The notes below the pieces were generated by a model. The model worked only from the letters and a program-made list of their open reading frames with translations. It did not search any database and was not told where the DNA came from. DNA of 64,000 nt from Caprimulgus europaeus (lineage: Eukaryota > Chordata > Aves > Caprimulgiformes > Caprimulgidae), in NCBI GenBank assembly GCA_907165065.1, contig OU015524.1, positions 61,111,295 to 61,175,294 of the forward strand, written 5' to 3'. Below, in pieces: positions 62,434 through 64,000 of the stretch; the stretch's first letter is position 1; every line of letters begins with the position of its first letter. The translations under genes were made by a program, and so were the position numbers.

Positions 62434-63590
62434 GTAAGCTCTGGGTCTGGCTTTCCTTAGTGCTTGAGCTCACTTGCAGACTAAACCGTGTTGGGCTGTG
62501 ACAACCTTCAAGTTGAAAATTTTATTTTTACTCCAACTGTTTTCTTTGGATAGTTTTTCAGGGTGGGTTTTTTCTTTTTTGTTTATGTTTTTTATGCACA
62601 GTTTGAAAGGGAAACATGTCAGAATGATTCAGACTTTAGGGAAAAAAAAAATCTCTTGATAGTTGGCACCTGTCCAGGGTATCAGAAGAGTATGTCACCG
62701 CAGATCGCTTTGGTTCTAAAAGGAAAAAGGATTTAATTAGACATCCCAACAGCCCTGCTGGCTGGCAGTTAAATCGGGATGTGCTTTGCTACGCAGCAAC
62801 ACATGAAGCAAGACAGAAGCAGCTTCAACCTTCATCCTTTTTCCATAGGTTAGGCAGGTCTGAGCTGCATTTTCTTCCATGCTCATTTTAGTGGTAGAGT
62901 CTTTAGCATTAAAAAAATGCTGCAAGTGTATACATATTTTTCCTGCATTTATTTCCCCGCATCCTGTTGCATTTTCAGGTTAAGTCAGCTAAGAGAAATG
63001 GAGCTAGTGATGTTATGTTTTTGGCAAGTGTTGAAATACATCGCTGTCAAAAATGACACTGATATATTTCTTCCAGTTGTTCTCAGAGAGCTGATAGAAA
63101 TTTCAGTGACTTGAGAGTACAGGAGAGAATGAAAGACATGATTTAGTGCATCAAAATTCCCAACTTTATGTGATTAAAACATTTCTATTTAAAAGACCAT
63201 GGCCAGTCCTTATTAAACATGGATACACATGCACAATTCTCCATGTCAGTCGTGGTCTCCTCTGTGGAGCCAGTCTCCTCAGCACCCAGTGAGCAGGAGC
63301 AATGTCTCCCTGAGAGGTGGTGATGGCAGTTGGTATTATCTGCTCTGCTTCTGCTTTCATGGGCTGAATGTGGCGGGATATGTTCCTGGAGGCAGTGGTT
63401 CTCACTTGCAGCTGTCTCTTTGTATACGACTTAACATGTAATGCTTTACACAGTCAGTATATTTTGTTATTTGACTTTGGAAGACATTTCCATATTATTT
63501 CCATAGAGCTGACCCTGGTACACTGGGGAAACCTGGTTTCCTGCTGTCACAGGGAGCAAAATGAGATGTAGGGAGTCAGAGAACTGGTTC
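62434..63590. other. Non-coding stretch, nothing recognised
   Basis: No exon, repeat family or long open frame with motifs was found here. Confidence 0.6.
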
Positions 63591-63619
63591 CCTGGTCCCA
63601 ACCTGGAGTTGGGACCAGG
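63591..63619. repeat. Perfect 12-bp GC-rich hairpin
   Basis: CCTGGTCCCAAC (63591-63602) and GTTGGGACCAGG (63608-63619) are exact reverse complements around a 5-nt loop, CTGGA. The stem is GC-rich and would be stable in RNA or single-stranded DNA. The flanks do not extend the pairing and there is no following T-run, so it is not a terminator. It is too short alone for a microRNA precursor. Confidence 0.93.
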
Positions 63620-64000
63620 TGTGACATCCTGCAAATGTCACAGCTGCCGGAGAGGGTCCAGGCACCTGTCCAGTTGCTGCAAATGCTCAGGCAAGAGAAG
63701 ATCATCGCTTGGACCTCCTGCCTTCCTAGACAGCAAGGTCCACCACCTTTGAGGCACTTGGTGGGATACCAGGCCTCCTTAGTTTTGCTGCTTGTAAAGC
63801 TGTGCATGTGTCTTTGGGGCAGTCATAGAGTCCTGACACATTAAAGAAGGTGTGGAAATAGATGCTGGACTGCTTTATGCCTGTCCGGGGTTTGATAATT
63901 CTGCTCCCTTCCCAAATACATGGATTTTAATTTCATTTATTTATTATATTTTTTGGAAGTGTTTCCTCTTTCCCAATGGGTATCAAGAAGGTAGGGATCC
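63620..64000. other. Non-coding right edge
   Basis: Unique sequence with small open frames on both strands (86 codons minus at 63547-63807, 69 plus at 63635-63844). No domain or splice context was recognised. Confidence 0.55.

Noticed and set aside
1-64000. Search by eye for tRNA, rRNA, CRISPR, LTR/retroviral and prokaryotic features
   Set aside because: No TTCGA-type tRNA boxes in context, no regularly spaced repeats, no paired long terminal repeats and no viral gene words were seen. Diverged or fragmentary copies could be missed without a repeat-library search.

Overview
The window looks like 64 kb of bird nuclear DNA, mostly intron or intergenic sequence. The main evidence is five loci of CR1 LINE (chicken repeat 1) sequence. 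They carry the usual 5' truncation, the ORF2 reverse-transcriptase words, and the family's 3' end ('GGTTGGAAGGGACCTTAAAG' and its relatives). There are no operons, Shine-Dalgarno sites, long uninterrupted ORFs, tRNAs, rRNAs or CRISPR arrays. The longest open frames are only about 165 codons, which is what 64 kb of neutral DNA gives by chance.

Layout. From 1 to about 36.6 kb the sequence is AT-rich and unique, with scattered T- or A-tracts, one (TA)20 microsatellite at 28881 and two long near-perfect hairpins (5776-5815 and 12507-12537). At 36666-36817 on the minus strand lies a convincing candidate internal coding exon: strong acceptor, 50 open codons, strong donor. A CR1 3' piece follows at 37163. 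Between 41.9 and 44.3 kb three CR1 fragments in alternating orientation surround a short, very CpG-dense stretch at about 42.94-43.11 kb. At 49408-49612 on the plus strand lies a second candidate exon that reads like a first coding exon: ATG in good context, 68 basic-then-acidic codons, donor GTGACT. From 53.8 to 55.2 kb a long minus-strand CR1 copy keeps the reverse-transcriptase core (FADD box) but is interrupted by about 280 bp of non-CR1 DNA. The rest, to 64 kb, is unique non-coding sequence with one 12-bp perfect hairpin at 63591 and a weak candidate non-coding exon at 62327.

Interpretation. The two candidate exons are on opposite strands, so if both are real the window holds parts of at least two genes, or of one gene with another in its intron. 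I could not assign either to a named family. I see no sequence-level evidence for a novel multi-gene system. The observations most worth following are the two unassigned exons, the CpG-dense patch joined to a CR1 fragment, the perfect palindromes and the broken CR1 with a duplicated junction. I recognised no retroviral or LTR element.
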